The notes beneath the pieces are model-generated. The model ran no database searches and was not told the DNA's origin. It was given only the letters and a program-made list of their open reading frames with translations. Positions 14,707 to 15,684 of a stretch of 15,684 nt of DNA are shown here, piece after piece. How positions within the stretch are numbered: position 1 is the stretch's first letter; each line of letters starts with the position of its first letter. Location: positions 1 to 15,684 of the forward strand of contig JAAUTJ010000037.1 in the NCBI GenBank assembly GCA_012031475.1. Reading direction: 5' to 3'. The position numbers and the translations under genes are program-made. Source of the DNA: Leptolyngbyaceae cyanobacterium SM1_3_5 (GTDB lineage Bacteria; Cyanobacteriota; Cyanobacteriia; Elainellales; Elainellaceae).

Positions 14707-15411
14707 TTAGCCAACCGTTGCAAGTTCGGGGCGTTTGCTGTTGCGGATGCCTTCGATCGCAGTGGCATAATCGGGTGCTTTGAACACGGCTGATCCGGCC
14801 ACGATCGCATTGGCTCCGGCTTCCAAAACTTGCCAGGTGTTGTTCCCTTTCAAGCCGCCATCGACTTCGATCCAGGGGTCGAGGCCGCGATCGTCGCACA
14901 TCTGGCGGAGCTTGCGGATTTTCGGCAGAACGCCAGGAATAAAGCTTTGTCCGCCAAATCCGGGGTTGACGCTCATGATCAAAACGAGGTCGCACTCTTC
15001 GAGGACATATTCGATCAGGCTGAGGGGCGAACCGGGATTCAGCACGACTCCGGCTTTTTTGCCCAGTTCGCGAATGTGGCCGAGCGTCCGGTGCAGGTGT
15101 CCCGTCGCGTTGGTTTCGGCGTGAACATAGATGTGGTCGGCTCCGGCTTTGGCGAAGTCTTCGACGTATCTTTCCGGCTCCACGATCATCAAATGCACGT
15201 CGAGCGGCTTTTGCGTCACGGGGCGAATCGCTTCAACAATCAAGGGGCCGATCGTAATGTTGGGAACGAAGCGGCCATCCATCACATCCACATGAATCCA
15301 GTCGGCTCCGGCGCGATCGACCGCCTGAATTTCTTCACCCAAACGGCTAAAATCAGCAGACAAAATCGAAGGTGCGATCACGATCGGCTTGGTGGATGTC
15401 GATTGGCTCAT
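14707..15411 (-). CDS. rpe: Ribulose-phosphate 3-epimerase
   Basis: This 234-residue enzyme interconverts ribulose 5-phosphate and xylulose 5-phosphate in the Calvin cycle and pentose phosphate pathway. The TIM-barrel signatures are all present: IAPSILSADF near the N-terminus, HVDVMDGRFVPN (metal ligands H40 and D42), DVHLMI (H73), MSVNPGFGGQSF (the flexible phosphate-side loop), and EVDGG with the second catalytic aspartate. Length and ends match bacterial Rpe. ATG 15411 is the natural start. Upstream on the minus strand is a TACACT -10-like box without a good -35. The gene has its own terminator, and a gene diverges 206 bases away, so rpe is probably monocistronic. Confidence 0.97.
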   Translation of the reverse strand: MSQSTSTKPIVIAPSILSADFSRLGEEIQAVDRAGADWIHVDVMDGRFVPNITIGPLIVEAIRPVTQKPLDVHLMIVEPERYVEDFAKAGADHIYVHAETNATGHLHRTLGHIRELGKKAGVVLNPGSPLSLIEYVLEECDLVLIMSVNPGFGGQSFIPGVLPKIRKLRQMCDDRGLDPWIEVDGGLKGNNTWQVLEAGANAIVAGSAVFKAPDYATAIEGIRNSKRPELATVG

Positions 15412-15567
15412 GGCTTCAGGTTCTCTTCACAATTTGGCGTCTCGTAATCAGTGTAACAAAAGCCGCCCATTCGCTTTCGTAAATTCTTCAATCAGAGGCG
15501 ATCGCGATCGATTCCGAACTGCTCCGAATGCAACAGGCTGAATCCTAAAATCAAACGGAGGTGCGCT

Positions 15568-15583
15568 CTTCCCGATCGGGAAG
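15568..15583. repeat. 16-bp perfect palindrome, divergent region
   Basis: CTTCCCGATCGGGAAG reads the same on both strands and is centred on CGATCG, the HIP1 core. It lies 35 bases before the divergent gene at the window edge and could be a HIP1 variant or an operator. Confidence 0.5.
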
Positions 15584-15617
15584 CATGTTAGGGTGATCGC
15601 AGTTCGCCTTCCGCATC

Positions 15618-15684
15618 ATGACGCAGACTGCTCCAGAACGCGATCGCAATTCCGCCAATGGATCGCTACAACCAGGAATTGATC
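15618..15684 (+). CDS. 5' end of a divergent gene, cut by the window edge
   Basis: ATG 15618 opens a frame of 22 codons (MTQTAPERDRNSANGSLQPG then ID) that runs off the window. The sequence is polar and low in information, typical of a flexible N-terminus. No family can be named. The frame diverges from rpe, with a 206-base region between that holds a 16-bp palindrome. No Shine-Dalgarno sequence is seen. It is called because the codons stay open to the edge and the position fits a divergent gene; the evidence is thin. Confidence 0.45.
   Translation, partial: MTQTAPERDRNSANGSLQPGID

Noticed and set aside
14588..14995. Extension of the nuclease-like gene upstream into rpe
   Set aside because: It crosses the rpe terminator and rpe coding sequence in another frame; no family resemblance before residue MMRSFAV.
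1..15684. tRNA, rRNA or insertion-sequence genes
   Set aside because: I looked for tRNA-like cloverleaf landmarks, rRNA conserved blocks and transposase motifs and saw none; a covariance-model search would be decisive.

Overview
The window looks like chromosome of a filamentous or otherwise large-genome cyanobacterium of moderate GC. The reasons are: the octamer GCGATCGC (HIP1) and its core CGATCG recur every few hundred bases; the gene families are cyanobacterial (DUF2157 + GDYXXLXY pair, an NrtABD/CmpA-like ABC transporter, a RecJ with the cyanobacterial C-terminal extension, a solitary HsdR_N-like protein); and heptamer tandem repeats and palindromic repeats typical of cyanobacteria are present.

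Layout. 1-2.6 kb (+): a small secreted peptide, a 44-residue membrane protein, and the overlapping pair DUF2157 / GDYXXLXY, each broken by one single-base indel. 2.6-7.2 kb (-): a universal-stress-protein gene behind a c-di-AMP (ydaO/yuaA) riboswitch, then a three-gene ABC importer (permease, Tat-lipoprotein binding protein with a frameshift, ATPase) behind a second riboswitch of the same class. 7.2-9.95 kb (-): a small secreted protein and recJ. recJ carries two compensating frameshifts and a linker built from cyanobacterial repeat elements. 10.3-11.8 kb (+): an HdeD-family membrane protein with a terminator, then a secreted SH3b protein with an unrecognised C-terminal domain. 11.8-12.85 kb (-): tRNA-dihydrouridine synthase. 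12.85-14.6 kb: a more AT-rich accessory patch with a HEPN-motif protein (two indels), a 56-residue ribbon-helix-helix protein and a PD-(D/E)XK HsdR_N-like nuclease. 14.6-15.4 kb (-): rpe with a clear terminator. At the right edge a divergent gene begins.

How the parts fit. The strongest system-level signal is a c-di-AMP-responsive cluster: two riboswitches on the same strand, one in front of the ABC importer and one just behind it in front of usp, so importer and stress protein should respond to the same second messenger. The strongest quality signal is seven single-nucleotide indels in otherwise conserved genes. This pattern fits sequencing or assembly error better than independent gene decay, so the 'pseudogene' labels below are provisional.
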